Below, piece by piece: positions 42,791 to 55,118 of a DNA stretch of 64,000 bases (position 1 is the first letter of the stretch; each line of letters opens with the position of its first letter). A program made the position numbers and the translations under genes. Origin of the DNA: Prosopocoilus inquinatus. Lineage: Eukaryota > Arthropoda > Insecta > Coleoptera > Lucanidae. The notes under the pieces are model-generated. The model was not told where the DNA came from. It was given only the letters and a program-made list of their open reading frames with translations, and made no database searches. The stretch spans positions 64,790,212 to 64,854,211 of the forward strand of contig CM069870.1 of NCBI GenBank assembly GCA_036172665.1, given 5' to 3'.

Positions 42791-43730
42791 CTGATATTGT
42801 GGTACGTCGTTAGAAATTTAATTCAGGAACCAGGAGAAATGAATTTTCTAAATTTTATTAGCTCTTACAATTGCCAATTCACGTGCTTATCCTACTCTAC
42901 CTTTCAGTGTGGAGGATTTTTGTTCCCTTTCCATCCTAGCCTTTTCTCTCTTCAGAATCTCTTGCTGTAAGAATCAAGATTTCTTTGATACACTTGAAAT
43001 AATTGGGATATAATTAGGTCGCAATGTGACTCATTTGAACACATAAAATGAGACACGTGCAGCTGCTAACTTATATAACAAAAATTTATCTAAAAGCGTT
43101 CCATCTCTGTTTATACTCTCCATGAACTTCAGAAAAAACCTTACTTATGAGAACATTGAAGGTTACAAAATTAAATAAACACCACAGAAACTATAGCATT
43201 AAATAGAAAAATGGTTTGGGAGAAAGGTGAATAGCAAAAGAGGCTGTGTTAGAAAATAGCTTTTCTCTACACACGTCATTAAGTCAAGAGGCTTCGCCTG
43301 GATGAACCCGAAAGATTCACTTCTTGTACGCTCCCGCACTACTTAAGCATATTCCCCTTCCAGATTACTGCCCAAATGGGGTGTACTGGATGTTGATTTG
43401 CTATGTAAAAATTATCCTTAATTGAGTGCAGAAAATTAGAGGTAATGTTGCGAAAAACTTACATTGTTGACTGCGATTATGCAACTTTCTAATTCTTGCA
43501 TATTTAACCACAGCCAGAAAATTGTTTAAATTTATTTATAAGCATCTATTTTCAATAACATGCCTGTTGATTTAAAAGAGTAATGAATTAGATTCTTAAT
43601 AAGAATTGTTACTATGGACAACACAATGAACAAATCTGCTTGTATGGTTACCTATATTGAAGACCACAATAACATTTTTTTTAAGTAAAAAATGCCATAA
43701 ACTTTCGTAATTCACTTATAGCGTTTTTGA

Positions 43731-43834
43731 CTGGCTGCACTGGTGTGCACTTAGGATATCTCTATCTCGTTTTATTACATACAGCTGAACCGAGATGGAA
43801 ATACACTCATATCAGTGCACAGTAGTGCAGCCAG
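43731..43834. mobile_element. Hairpin MITE, copy 1
   Basis: CTGGCTGCACTGGTGTGCAC pairs with GTGCACAGTAGTGCAGCCAG. The arms extend through TCTATCTCG against CGAGATGGA over about 45 bases. About 104 bp in total, no coding capacity, flanks not clearly duplicated. Confidence 0.75.
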
Positions 43835-45100
43835 TAGAAAAGGCTAATATGAGATCCTCTAATTTTTTTGATTGTCTAATTTAAAACGATAAAACGAAAC
43901 TTTTTAATTGTTTTTTTTTCTGTTGATGTTTTGTTGATCTTACGACGTTATCATCTGTTTCAACAAAAGTACGAAAAGGTAGTTCTTTTCCTGACTGAAA
44001 CTTGAAACATAGAAAACGAATGAAACAATATTTTTAAAAGACACTGTGAAGAGTTGTATTTTCATTCACAAAATTAATTTCAAACTGAGTAAATTGACTG
44101 ATTAAAAGAAAATAATAAAAAATAAATTTTCAATGAAGAAAACGTAATTAATTGAAGAGACTACACTAAAGAGACCCCTTATCGTCCGCTGCTGAAGCCG
44201 TTCATCTACTTTTTCTCGTTTAGATTTGTAAAAACATGGGAACATCGGATGTTGCATTTGCTATGCAAGAAATATCCTCAATTGAGTGCATATTTATGGT
44301 TAAAATTGCTTTAACTTTCGAGTACGAAAAAGTTGTTTTTTTTTGACTTTCTTAAATTTGAAACAAAGAAGAAACGAAACGAGATTTCAAAATTGACTGC
44401 TCACAGGCGATTGTCATTCGTTTCAATAAAGACACAGTTTTATTTAATTTATTTTTGTTTTTAACGTGAAGCAGAAGATGTTAAAGAAAAGTCCAAAATT
44501 AATCAATGGGAAACGATTTTCAACTGCTTCAACAAATAAACAGTTTTAGTTGTATTTTTATTTTATTTTTGGTTCTAACCAAATAAACCAACGAAACAAA
44601 ACTCAAAATAGAACAACTATCATTTGTTTTGTTTCGGGAAGAATTATACAAAGTTAATTATTTTTTTTTGTTTTGAGCTAAGAAACAAACGACACGTACT
44701 ACTTAAGCATAATCCCCTTCCAGATTACTGCCCAAATGGGGTGTACTGGATGTTGATTTGCTATGCAAAAATTATCCCTAATTGAGTGCAGAAATTTAGA
44801 AGTAATGTTGCAAGAAACTTACATTGTTGACTGCGATTTTGCAATTTTCTAATTTTTGCGTATTTAACCATAGCCAGAAAATTGTTGAATTACCTTTAAA
44901 TTTATTTATAAGCATCTATTTTCAATAACATGCCTATTGATTCAAAAGAGTAATGAATTAGATTCTTAATAAGAATTGTTACTATAGACAACTCAATGAA
45001 CAAATCTGCTTGTATGGTTACCTATATTGAAGACCCCAATAAAATTTTTTCTTAATTAAAAATGCGATAAACTTTCATAATTCACTTATAGCGTTTTCGA

Positions 45101-45204
45101 CTGGCTGCACTGGTGTGCACTTAGGATATCTCTATCTCGTTTTATTACATACAGCTGAACCGAGATGGAAATACACTCATATCAGTGCACAGTAGTGCAG
45201 CCAG
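45101..45204. mobile_element. Hairpin MITE, copy 2
   Basis: Identical in layout and sequence to 43731-43834; present because the enclosing segment was duplicated, not from a separate insertion. Confidence 0.75.
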
Positions 45205-46499
45205 TAGAAAAGGCTAATATGAGATCCTCTAATTTTTTTGATTGTCTAATTTAAAACGATAAAACGAAACTTTTTAATTGTTTTTTTTTCTGTTGATGTT
45301 TTGTTGATCTTACGACGTTATCATCTGTTTCAACAAAAGTACGAAAAGGTAGTTCTTTTCCTGACTGAAACTTGAAACATAGAAAACGAATGAAACAATA
45401 TTTTTAAAAGACACTGTGAAGAGTTGTATTTTCATTCACAAAATTAATTTCAAACTGAGTAAATTGACTGATTAAAAGAAAATAATAAAAAATAAATTTT
45501 CAATGAAGAAAACGTAATTAATTGAAGAGACTACACTAAAGAGACCCCTTATCGTCCGCTGCTGAAGCCGTTCATCTACTTTTTCTCGTTTAGATTTGTA
45601 AAAACATGGGAACATCGGATGTTGCATTTGCTATGCAAGAAATATCCTCAATTGAGTGCATATTTATGGTTAAAATTGCTTTAACTTTCGAGTACGAAAA
45701 AGTTGTTTTTTTTTGACTTTCTTAAATTTGAAACAAAGAAGAAACGAAACGAGATTTCAAAATTGACTGCTCACAGGCGATTGTCATTCGTTTCAATAAA
45801 GACACAGTTTTATTTAATTTATTTTTGTTTTTAACGTGAAGCAGAAGATGTGAAAGAAAAGTCCAAAATTAATCAATGGGAAACGATTTTCAACTGCTTC
45901 AACAAATAAACAGTTTTAGTTGTATTTTTATTTTATTTTTGGTTCGAACCAAATAAACCAACGAAACAAAACTCAAAATAGAACAATGATCATTTGTTTC
46001 GGGAAGAATTATACAAAGTTAATTATTTTCTTTGTTTTGAGCTAAGAAACAAATGACACGTACTTTTGAAAAAAATTTTGAAACATATTTCAAACGTAAA
46101 TTTTAGTTCTTTCATTTTTATTTTATGATTTGAAACAAACAAGCAGAATCCCGATTAGAAAACGTGTTATGATTAGCTATTGTCTTCTGTTTCTACAAAG
46201 CTAAGAAGAAGTTAATTTTTTCCTCATATTTGAAAGAAAGAAATAACAGAAAAAGATTCCGAAAGTGACTACCATTTTATTTTTATTTTTTAATTTGAGC
46301 AGAATGAACGAATCAAAAAAGTCAAACTGACTAACGATCAGCGACTGTCATTTATTGCGGTTCTTTTTTTTTTCTTCAGTTTAAAGAAAATAAATGAAAT
46401 TTAAAGAAAAAATCAACAAAATTCAATTTTAGATTTACTTTAATTTTCATTTCAAACAAATAAGCAAATAAAACAAAACTCCAAAACTGGAGTTTTGCT

Positions 46500-46690
46500 T
46501 CCGCCCGCTCGATCTCATTCTCTGGGCGACGTGCATTGCATCGCGTGCAAAATTCTAAAAAAAAGCTCAGCCTTGCTACTTAACCCTGAGTTTGTAAGCG
46601 TTATGATTCGTAATATTTATCAATCGCAATCTAATTTCTATGAAAACTTTAAATCTCTGCGTACCGAATATCCGAACCTTTACACTTAGT
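46500..46690. repeat. Dispersed repeat family 3, copy B
   Basis: Partner of about 36640-36800 in the same orientation. A 64-codon plus frame covers it (46495-46689), but its counterpart at 36.7 kb is not open, so it is not treated as a gene. Confidence 0.55.
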
Positions 46691-46699
46691 CAACTTAAA

Positions 46700-47690
46700 A
46701 TACACTAAAAAATAAGATCATATTATCGTATCGATTAAAAAAATAGACAAAACTTTTGTTGTGCACTGTAATAGAACGCATTGCGTTCAGAAAGGAAAAT
46801 ATCGCTGAATCAAAAATCAGACGTAGGAAAGCCCTAAGCGTATTCATCACACAGCTTACAGCTCGAGCGAGTTCTAAGAATTCCAGGGTAGCCTAAGCTA
46901 ATCACGGGACATAAAGCAAGAGAATAAACATTGCAAGAGAGAAAGCGAGCGCAGCTCCGACTGTGATTTTGTTTTTTTCTTAATGTTCCTAAATTTTCTA
47001 GCATAGTTTTAATTAAATGTAGTATACCTGCGCGATAGATACTACGACTCTATGCTATTACGTATAAATTATTGTATAAAATAATTGTTTTTTTTATGAG
47101 ACTGCTAACGTAATTGAATAAATAATAGTTACAATGCTCGTAACATTTCAACATTGATGCAACGAGGGAATTTATTATTAATCACTCCTAAATTACATTT
47201 ACCCCAACAAATTAAACGCGAATTTAATGAGATTGAAAGCCTAGCTGAACAGTACCAGCCCTGATAATAAAACGTGCGTAAGTACCAGTACCGTAAATGG
47301 ACGGTTTTTTAACTTTTTATGTTTCAATTATACTGCACGAAATTTGTTCAAAACGGTCTCTTCTATCATGATATACCCATCCACGACTGGTGAGGATGAG
47401 TTTGAATAAAATAGAAATGTTGTTGCTTAAAGTTTAGCGTCCAACAAAGGCTTTAAAAAGTGTACAGAGTTCTTCGTCCTTCCCTTCTCTCTTTCAAGAT
47501 TATTGAATTTTAATATTGTAAGCATTTTATTAATATTCATATATATTTTCTGTTTGTTCAAGAAAAAAAAATGTCTGTGAAAAAATTATAAACTTACCTT
47601 TGCTAATAACAATTTATTTGTTCAAATTTATTTATTGTCGTGCGAAATATTGTCTTATTTCTGTACATATTGTTCATGATCAGGAAGGGC
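46700..47690. other. AT-rich intergenic DNA, nothing identified
   Basis: No repeat partner or coding frame; unremarkable sequence. Confidence 0.5.
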
Positions 47691-47770
47691 GATTACTCAA
47701 ACAGAGAAAGAGATAAGGAATGATTCAATTTCCTCAATCCAGCAGTCCAGCAAACCGCCGAAAACAACGT

Positions 47771-47830
47771 AGAAATCAACCTCCCGCTATATTTTCAAGA
47801 AGCAGGCTACAAACAAGAAACTTCGAGGTT
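47771..47830. repeat. Short dispersed repeat shared with 57541-57600
   Basis: AGAAATCAACCTCCCGCTATATTTTCAAGAAGCAGGCT-type sequence here and a version with AGAGATCAACTTCCGGCTAT at 57545 are in the same orientation, with about 20% differences. The flanks diverge quickly. Confidence 0.6.
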
Positions 47831-49169
47831 GATGGTGAAAGATGGTAAAAACAGGTTATTCAATGCCATCTGTACTCGTTTCGCGAGAACTTTTCCGAAA
47901 TTATTATTCCAAGCGGTTGGACATGCTTAAGATATCCGTCGCCGTCTATTTTTTTTTTACAAGACTAGTCTATGTGAATTACAGTTTCTTTTAGTTTTTC
48001 TTTACGTCATATTGATTCTTGCTGAGGTCACGATGTTTTCGATTACTGCAAACTCTTTCTTCATATGTACATTCGGGGTCACGACAAATTTTGCTTTATT
48101 AACTCGTAATGTGTCGGGAGCCAGTCAGTGATATCGCCAACGATTGCTTAAAGGGGGCGTCGTATCATTTTCGCGTCATGGTCAAATTTTAATTTTCGGA
48201 ACGAACCTCGGGAAGATATTCTCGTCATGCAACGTTTCGTCAGTTCTGATTTGGCGCTGGCGGAACAAGAAGCTCGTTCAGAGTTTGTCTCAAGTCTTTT
48301 TCTTGGAGATTAGGACAGGTGTATTTCTAACTGTTGCTTTCCCTTTCGTGCATATTATTATTGTTAAGCTTTCCTTCCCTTTACCATTTTAGCTTCGGCT
48401 TATTTTTCCGGCTATTTTTCTTCGTGGGGTATCAACCCTCGCTATTGTAGGTTGGGGTTCAGGTATTCAAGCTTGGTGAACAAGCGTTGATTGCTGGCTG
48501 ATTGTGACGATCCTTCCGGAGGAGCAAGGTAGCGTTATTACGGACTCGGCTTTCGGCGAAGCTATTCCGAACGAGTCATTTTTATGATTATAGCCCTTAC
48601 TTAAGGCTACGGCCTCAGATTGAATTTAGCGTATTGTTGCTATTGTTATCATTTTGCGATGGGCGCTTCACGCCAATCATATGTATTTAAACTTAGTCTT
48701 ATTATAAAGCTCTTGTCGGATCCGCCAACGGTTAATTTACATTACTTTTGAGATATTCTCAGGCTACATTTGATTTCACCGTACACGAAATTTATTCTCT
48801 CAAAAATAATAACAAAATTGTTACTTACCGCACCGAACTTTACTTGAGCAAGGATTCTCTTTTTCCAAGCAAGCAAATTTAATGTTCAGGTCGCGGTAAA
48901 TTATAGAATCTTGTATAAATTGTATAGTTTTGAAACATGCAGAGCTTCTAGGGCGCCACTAAATTCTTTTTTGTTTAAACTAGATAAAAGAAAAATAGAA
49001 AAATCGTCAACTTATAACGTTACGTAGAATATTAAAAGTGTACCTTAAGTACAAAAATATAAAACATACACTTTGTTGGTCCAACATAGGACATTAATTC
49101 AAAAAAAAAGTTATTACAATAAAACATACGGAACTCTTAATTGGCGGTCGACCAACGCTTAAATACTAA
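47831..49169. other. Intergenic DNA, possibly retroelement-derived
   Basis: The 48000-48700 stretch has moderate GC and few stops in one plus frame (82 codons at 48144-48392) but no recognised domain. It resembles the first 2 kb of the window in texture only. Confidence 0.3.
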
Positions 49170-49171
49170 TA

Positions 49172-49428
49172 CAGGGTTGGGCACAAAGGATGGACACTTT
49201 TTTAAAACGTTACAAAATTGATACTTTTTGCTGAAGAAAAAAAATTATTGACAGATTTGAGTTCGTGCATTTCACAAAATCAAGCGTGGAAAACAACATC
49301 TTGTATGTTGTTTCCGTTATTATCAATGCATTTCTGGAGGCGTTTTCCGAAGTTTGGGAACACTGTCTGTAACATCGCTCTGCCAATTTGGACGACTTCT
49401 GTATAAATCTGTATAAATCACCTTCCAA
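49172..49428 (-). pseudogene. 3' remnant of a mariner-like transposase with one terminus
   Basis: TA followed by CAGGGTTGGGCACAAAGG at 49172 looks like a mariner-type end. Just inside, on the minus strand, frames read GRAMLQTVFPNFGKRLQKCI and then a short Asn/Gly segment and a stop. This matches the closing pattern of DD41D-type transposases, where an R..L....RL..C....G motif precedes the stop. The rest of the gene and the other end are absent. Confidence 0.5.
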
Positions 49429-49429
49429 T

Positions 49430-50740
49430 AATGTAGTTAAAAACGTATACTTATGTACTTACATAAGTAGAGTGTTATAGAGTATAATAGTAAGTTTATT
49501 TTACCCATCTTTGGCAATAATACTTAATTCAACGATGACGATAATATACAAAAAGATACGCACACTGTGTTCGACAAATAAAAATTAAACAAAAAATAAC
49601 TCACGGACAGCACGCACGGTGTTTACTTGCTCCCGTTGATCAGATGAAACGTTTTCGATAGCCAACAAATTTTGGGACTTTATATTTCTGGGTATAACTT
49701 TTCGTAGGTGACTACTGGGGAATATCCAACAAGAGCAGAACTTGAGAGGACGTATGGTACAACGCAGAATTACTTTATCATTTCTTCGTAGCTGAAGTCA
49801 ATGTCAAACAACAGACGCAAAGCAGACGGACGTACAACAACACAGGCATGTAGAATCTAACGTAATATTTACCGAACATACGTAAACTACGCCATATTTT
49901 TCTAGCAGAATGGCGAGCGTCTTGTATTATTAACGACGATGACGCCACACACCCTGAAGCTTCTGATACACCCAGGATGAAGCTTTCATGTGAATTCTTG
50001 ACTTACGTAGCTTCTAATTACATAAGGAAACTTGTGGCAGTTTGCAGCAACAAATTACAGCCAATATTAACGCCCTAAAGTTTCACGGTGCAGCAACGGA
50101 AAATTATTATTTGTGTTATTTTTTGTGTTACTTATCTGAACGTGTGGTGGTGAATAATAGATAATTCAACGTTCGCGAATTTTTTGCGTGAAACTGCTGC
50201 GTATCCGAAACACTGTCACCCGTAATATCATCACCCTGAGCTAGACATTCGTTCACCCTGGCGCTTTTTCTCTTAAATCTTTGAATGAACCACGCCTAAC
50301 TTCACTGAACTACCTGAGGCAACAGCTGATGGAAATCAGCTCAAACTTTTCATTTAGTTTAATGTAGGTACAAACAATTTTGTGTTAACAGACGTTAGAT
50401 GGCTTCTTTATTTTCTTTTCCTTTTTCACTTTCTAACACCCATTCGTAAGTTATAAATATTAAAGGAAGCTCGAAATTTATTTTTAGTTATAAAAGTACA
50501 TAGTATCTAGTTAAAGAACCAGAAAGTTCGTAAATGGTTCGAAGCAATCAAACTAAATTCTTCTCTTCTTCCCTCGGACTTTTCGATTTCGCAGCAACCA
50601 ACCGGACGAGCGAGCTTTCAAGCTCGAATGCAAGCAACACAGGAGCATTCAGTCCCTCAAATAATAACAACGCTTCCGTTCCGAAAGGACGAAATTTCGA
50701 GTAAGTACAGCGAGCAATGGCTTTAGCTAAGTACGACAAA
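49430..50740. other. Intergenic DNA, nothing identified
   Basis: Mixed AT-rich sequence; a palindromic ACTTATGTA..TACATAAGT near 49449 is the only structure seen. No supported gene. Confidence 0.45.
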
Positions 50741-50960
50741 TGATATATGTCAGATGAAGTTTACGGCAGTTTCACTGTAAACTTCAACAATCAATGGTCC
50801 CGCGGAGACCCGGAGAAAATCCCCCGTCGTTTGCGGCAAAAAGCACGCCGATAAGGCCTGGAAGTTCGCTCGTAATAACTTACAATATAAAGTTGGTAGT
50901 AGTTCGCCGAGCTGCTTGGCATTACGAACATAACGCCGAAGAAGCTATCGGGGAAACTAA
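50740..50960. other. GC-elevated unique block, candidate conserved non-coding DNA
   Basis: CG-rich unique stretch (CCCGCGGAGACCCGGAG near 50797) without coding frame or copies in the window. Confidence 0.3.
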
Positions 50961-51613
50961 ATAGGTTTGCACTTAATGTTTACGACGGACTTCATAATTG
51001 AAGTTTGTTTACGTAATGCTGTTTGTGTTTGTTTGCTTGTGCTTTCAACGGCGAAAAAGATTTTATTTATTTATATTTACTTTCACAGCCAGTTTACTTA
51101 TTTTTGTTTTGTATTTTTTAATAATAATACATACTACATTACGAAGCTAGTTAATAATGTTTATATAAAAGGGATTATGGAATTAATGAATGTTTATCGT
51201 AAGAGCGAAGCGAATATCCAATTAAAGTTTTGAAAATAGTAAAATATAATCAGGACTATTCTGCAACATTGATATGCATATCAATTATTGATATGGTCTT
51301 CAATAATTGAAGAGAACTTCATAATTCATAATTCAACTGGATTGCCGACCGCCAATTGAAGAGAGATGCTGTTACCAGTTGGGGTCCAAATTGTTACATC
51401 ATGTAAATAAACAACCTTAACATGCATACATAGAGCGAGGCAGGGTAGTTCTTACCTGCGTACACGTGATTCCCAGTAGTTGAATTGTTGACGTCACCGA
51501 GGGACACAGCGTGATTCCAACAGCAGCTTTTTATAGTCGGAGAGGGCGTGGAGTAAAAGAGGAAATCCACAAGAAACAGTATATTTAAAAATAATTAACC
51601 GGGAGGCGCCAAC
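50961..51613. other. AT-rich DNA leading into an LTR-like repeat
   Basis: It contains the exact palindrome TTGATATGCATATCAA at about 51269. On the minus strand TGGACCCCAAC (about 51380-51390) and TTGGCGCC (51605-51612) resemble tRNA primer-binding sites just outside possible LTR ends. The second lies two bases from the better-supported end at 51614. Confidence 0.4.
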
Positions 51614-53866
51614 TGGACGATACAGCCCACGGTATCGACTACAATTCCAACTCAAAATTAATTCCAGTTTTAAAATGGCGGGAATGTGTCCAATGCAACA
51701 ATTCAATGACAGAATAAAAAATTTTCAGCAAGAAGAAACAAATAAAACGTTAACGTTAAAGTTCGGCTCTAAGTATTTCATCAAATGATCTTAAATATTT
51801 CAAAATACAAAATGGTGTGTACGTTAGGAAATTTCCTTTTGTCTCACAATAACCAATGTAACACGAAAAATTTAGTAACCGAATTGACTCAAACGTTAAC
51901 AAAAGAAGTAAAGTTACCATTTACAATTGTTTTCAAGCAAAATTATTTAGTGACTTTAATAAAAAAAATCGAGTTGATTGAATTAAATTGTCTGACGCAA
52001 GGGTGAAACATAAACCAGGCAATCAAAGTTGCACAGACGTAAGTTGAAAGGAAAAAAAAGTATCCTGTGAGACGGCGAGTCTGGATGTGTGTTGTGACGG
52101 TCAACCGAAATGATGAAGAGAAAGATGTAATCGGTTACCTTATATGACAGAACCTAAGGTGAGATTCAACTTCCCTTTATCAGATTAGGAAGTGTAATAG
52201 TACTGACGTCGTGAATCGGAAACGGGATACGACTTGTCTACAAGGACATCAAAAAAGTTAAAAAAAGAGAATGAACTCACCAAATCAGCCTAAAGAAAAT
52301 CCAAACAGATCAGTAACAAACGACTGACCTTGATACCAAAGAAGTGTTTCTCAAGCAAAGAAAACAATTCGCTCTTGGGGAAAGAAGGTTACGTCAACTA
52401 AAATAGGTTAACACCCGTTAGCTTATAAACGAGCAAACTCGAATGGATGTGTACCCCTTAGGAGTGAAAGTTTTACACTGAAACGAAGGCCAAATGGACG
52501 CGCGGAGTCGAGCTGCAATTTTTATAACAGAAATATTTACCACAAATACAAGCGACTTCGACCGTCACAGAGTTGAAAACTGAAACATGACCACGCGTTA
52601 AACAAAAAAGTTTAACACCTGTTAGCTTCTAAATGAGCAAACTCGAATGGATGTGTACCCCTTAGGAGTGAAAGTTTTACACTGAAACGAAGGCCAAATG
52701 GACGCGCGGAGTCGAGCTGCAATTTTTATAACAGAAATATTTACCACAAATACAAACGACTTCGACCGTAACAGAGTTGTAAATTGAAACATGACCACGC
52801 GTTAAACAAAAAAATTAACACCTGTTGGCTTCTAAACGAGCAAACTCGAATGGATGTGTACCCCTTAGGAGTGAAAGTTTTACACTGAAACGAAGGCCAA
52901 ATGGACGCGCGGAATCGAGCTGCAATTTTTATAACAGAAATATTTACCACAAATACAAGCGACTTCGACCGTAACAGAGTTGAAAATTGAAACATGACCA
53001 CGCGTTAAACAAAAAAATTAACCTGTTGGCTTCTAAACGAGCAAACTCGAATGGATGTGTACCCCTTAGGAGTGAAAGTTTGACACTGAAACGAAGGCCA
53101 AATGGACGCGCGGAATCGAGCTGCAGTTTTTATAACAGAAATATTTACCACAAGTACAAGCGACGTCGACCGTAACAGAGTTGAAAATTGAAACATGACC
53201 ATGCGTTAAACAAAAAAATTAACACCTGTTGGCTTCTAAACGAGCAAACTCGAATGGATGTGTACCCCTTAGGAGTGGAAGTTTTGCGCTGAAACGAAGG
53301 CCAAATGGACGCGCTGAGTCGAGCTGCAATTTTTATAACAGAAATATTTACCACAAATATAAGCGACTTCGACCGTATTAGAGTTGAAAATTGAAACATG
53401 ACCGCGCGTTAAACAAAAAAATTTAACACCTGTTAGCTTCTAAACGAGCAAACTCGAATGGATGTGTACCCCTTAGGAGTGAAAGCTTTACACTGAAACG
53501 AAGGCCAAATGGACGCGCGGAGTCGAGCTGCAACTTTTATAACAGAAATATTTACCACAAGTACAAGCGACTTCGACCGTAACAGAGTTGAAAATTGAAA
53601 CATGGCCACGCGTTAAACAAAAAAATTACAGAGATGTTTTGATTGAAAACTCAATGACGGGGGTAAAGTGGAGAGTGTTACTCGCTCAGTGGAAGCAGCA
53701 AATGAGTTAGAAGTCATCCCAAGTAATCAAAGAGCGATAGGTTTCCAAAAAGCAAAATTTCTGGTCGAATGTATCACCAAAAAAAAAAACTAGCGGAGAA
53801 ATGGATGGGTTTAGGTGACATAAAACGACCAGTGCCATGCAGCTGAAGCAATCTGGACCCGTAGCA
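51614..53866 (-). mobile_element. LTR-like repeat, copy A, with internal tandem expansion
   Basis: The segment from about 51636 to 53866 aligns in order with 60235-61582. Shared words include CCAATGATCTTAAATATTTC-type sequence, GGGATACGACTTGTCTACAAGGACA, ACCAAAGAAGTGTTTCTCAAGC, GTGGAGAGTGTTACTCGCTCAGT-type sequence and ATGCAGCTGA. It begins TGGACGATAC and ends GTAGCA (TG...CA). Left of it, on the minus strand, GT and then TGGCGCC follow, as expected for an LTR followed by a primer-binding site. No gag or pol is seen. The excess of about 0.9 kb over copy B is explained by the 200-bp array. Confidence 0.5.
52408..53627. repeat. Six-copy tandem array, ~203-bp unit
   Basis: Units begin TTAACACCTGTTRGCTTCTA at 52408, 52612, 52815, 53018, 53219 and 53423 and end ACGCGTTAAACAAAAAA. 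Each holds CGAATGGATGTGTACCCCTT, GACGCGCGGAGTCGAGCTGC and AAATATTTACCACAAATACA. Neighbours differ at only a few bases. The matching region of copy B (61100-61330) has one diverged unit. The overlapping minus-strand open frames repeat the same peptide and come from the array. Confidence 0.97.
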
Positions 53867-54100
53867 ATGCATATTAACTTGATATAGATTGAAAGTTTTT
53901 ACGAAACTGTTTACAGATTACCGATTTTGTAAGGTCACTTGATACATAGCAGTAATTGATACGTATCAAGTCCATACCAATGTTACAGCACAGACCCCAT
54001 TATCTTAAGCAAAAAAAAATTAATATACTTTATATTCCCGTAAATACACAAAACAAAATATTACGCAACGCTGCCACTAAAATAGGAAGCAATTTTCTTA
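53867..54100. other. AT-rich spacer
   Basis: Nothing recognisable between the LTR-like repeat and the next GC-elevated block. Confidence 0.5.
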
Positions 54101-54720
54101 ATGGACATTTTTAATTCGCGGGTACTTGTCCGATTCTGTTTTTAGATTCCGGCGGATTGTGTGTTTAGGCGACTCCATTAATCATGGAAAGCGACAGGTG
54201 TTGTATTTGATAAATACTTCCGTCTACGGGCCCCAGTAATTAATGAATTTTTATGCTAATACATTGCAGAGACGAAACGAAACGAAGCAGTCCACGGCGT
54301 GGCGGCGCTTTCCATTCGTTTTCATTAAAAGCATCATTTAATTAATTATTGCGTGCGCGGATTTTCAGCAACAATAAGCAAGCGCAAATTTGAAAGCTTT
54401 CGAGCTCGGCTAATGTGAAACGATTTTGACAGTCGAGTCTCGGAGTGAATCACCGTCGAATTTCTGGTGGCGTTTAATTAGACCCATTAGTAACTTCAGA
54501 GGCGAAACTGAGTTACAATGAAGCCATTTATGGGTGGTAGCTTTATGTCGCAGTTGCATCTCGTGCATTGCACGGGGATATTATGGCGGAGCCACCGTCT
54601 TTGGCGGCGAATGCGATCACGTTGGCTTTGTGAAACGAGATACGTCGAATGCGGCAAATTAACATCATCATCGTCATTGGACCGCCGTTTAATTTTAGTA
54701 GAAACCAGAAACTAATGTTT
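54100..54720. other. GC-elevated unique block, candidate conserved non-coding DNA
   Basis: Unique CG-containing sequence with TTTAATTAATTATTG near 54337, GTTTAATTAGACCCATTAG near 54473 and a GCGTGGCGGCGC stretch near 54298. Two opposing short open frames at the right have no domain. This is one of the longest and clearest such blocks here. Confidence 0.42.
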
Positions 54721-54865
54721 AAACACCCGTGGATTAGGTTACAAACGGTCTTATTATCTTCGCCTAGACTATTGTAAGAAACCGGAATTATGTACAGACA
54801 TGAGTTTACTTTTAATAGAACGAATATGCTGTTAGAATCCAAGTTTTCGTGTTGTTTTAATATTC

Positions 54866-55118
54866 AGACCTGATTTCTAAATTATAATTATCTCAATTAT
54901 TTTAAACATGTACAATTATAATAATTGAGATAATTATAATTTAGAAATCAGATTTTGTGTTCCCAAATGAGTCATATTCAGACCTGATTTCTAAATTATA
55001 ATCATCTCAATTATTTTAAGTGTGTACAGTTCGCAGCTGTACTTGTTTTATTCTGTGTTTCCAAATGTCACATTCAGACATAATTTCTAAATTATAATTA
55101 TCTCAATTATTTTAAGTG
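54866..55118. repeat. Three direct and one inverted copies of a 40-bp AT-rich unit
   Basis: CAGACCTGATTTCTAAATTA..TCTCAATTATTTTAA lies at 54866, 54980 and 55076. An inverted copy sits at 54920-54951. The first and the inverted copy form a perfect 32-bp stem (54870-54901 with 54920-54951) around an 18-base loop. Confidence 0.93.

Larger units (their letters stand above)
43339..46068. repeat. 1.36-kb segment tandemly duplicated, nearly identical
   Basis: Unit 1 is 43339-44698 and unit 2 is 44699-46068; the shift is 1360 bases at the start and 1370 after a 10-base insertion (GAATTACCTT region, unit 2). From about 45061 to 45840 only isolated differences from 43691-44470 are visible, so the duplication is young. 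Each unit includes family 1 and family 3 segments and a hairpin MITE. Unit ends carry the same ACACGTACT-type junction. An assembly artefact is possible, but the scattered differences argue against it. Confidence 0.92.

Noticed and set aside
52741..53399. Four similar minus-strand open frames of 65-86 codons
   Set aside because: They are the same peptide read from successive 203-bp tandem units.
52408..53627. Regular array resembling a CRISPR locus
   Set aside because: Units are directly adjacent 203-bp repeats without unique spacers, and this is insect nuclear DNA.
54543..54842. Opposed open frames of 65 and 99 codons
   Set aside because: Both strands of the same GC-elevated block are open, a composition effect; no domain on either strand.
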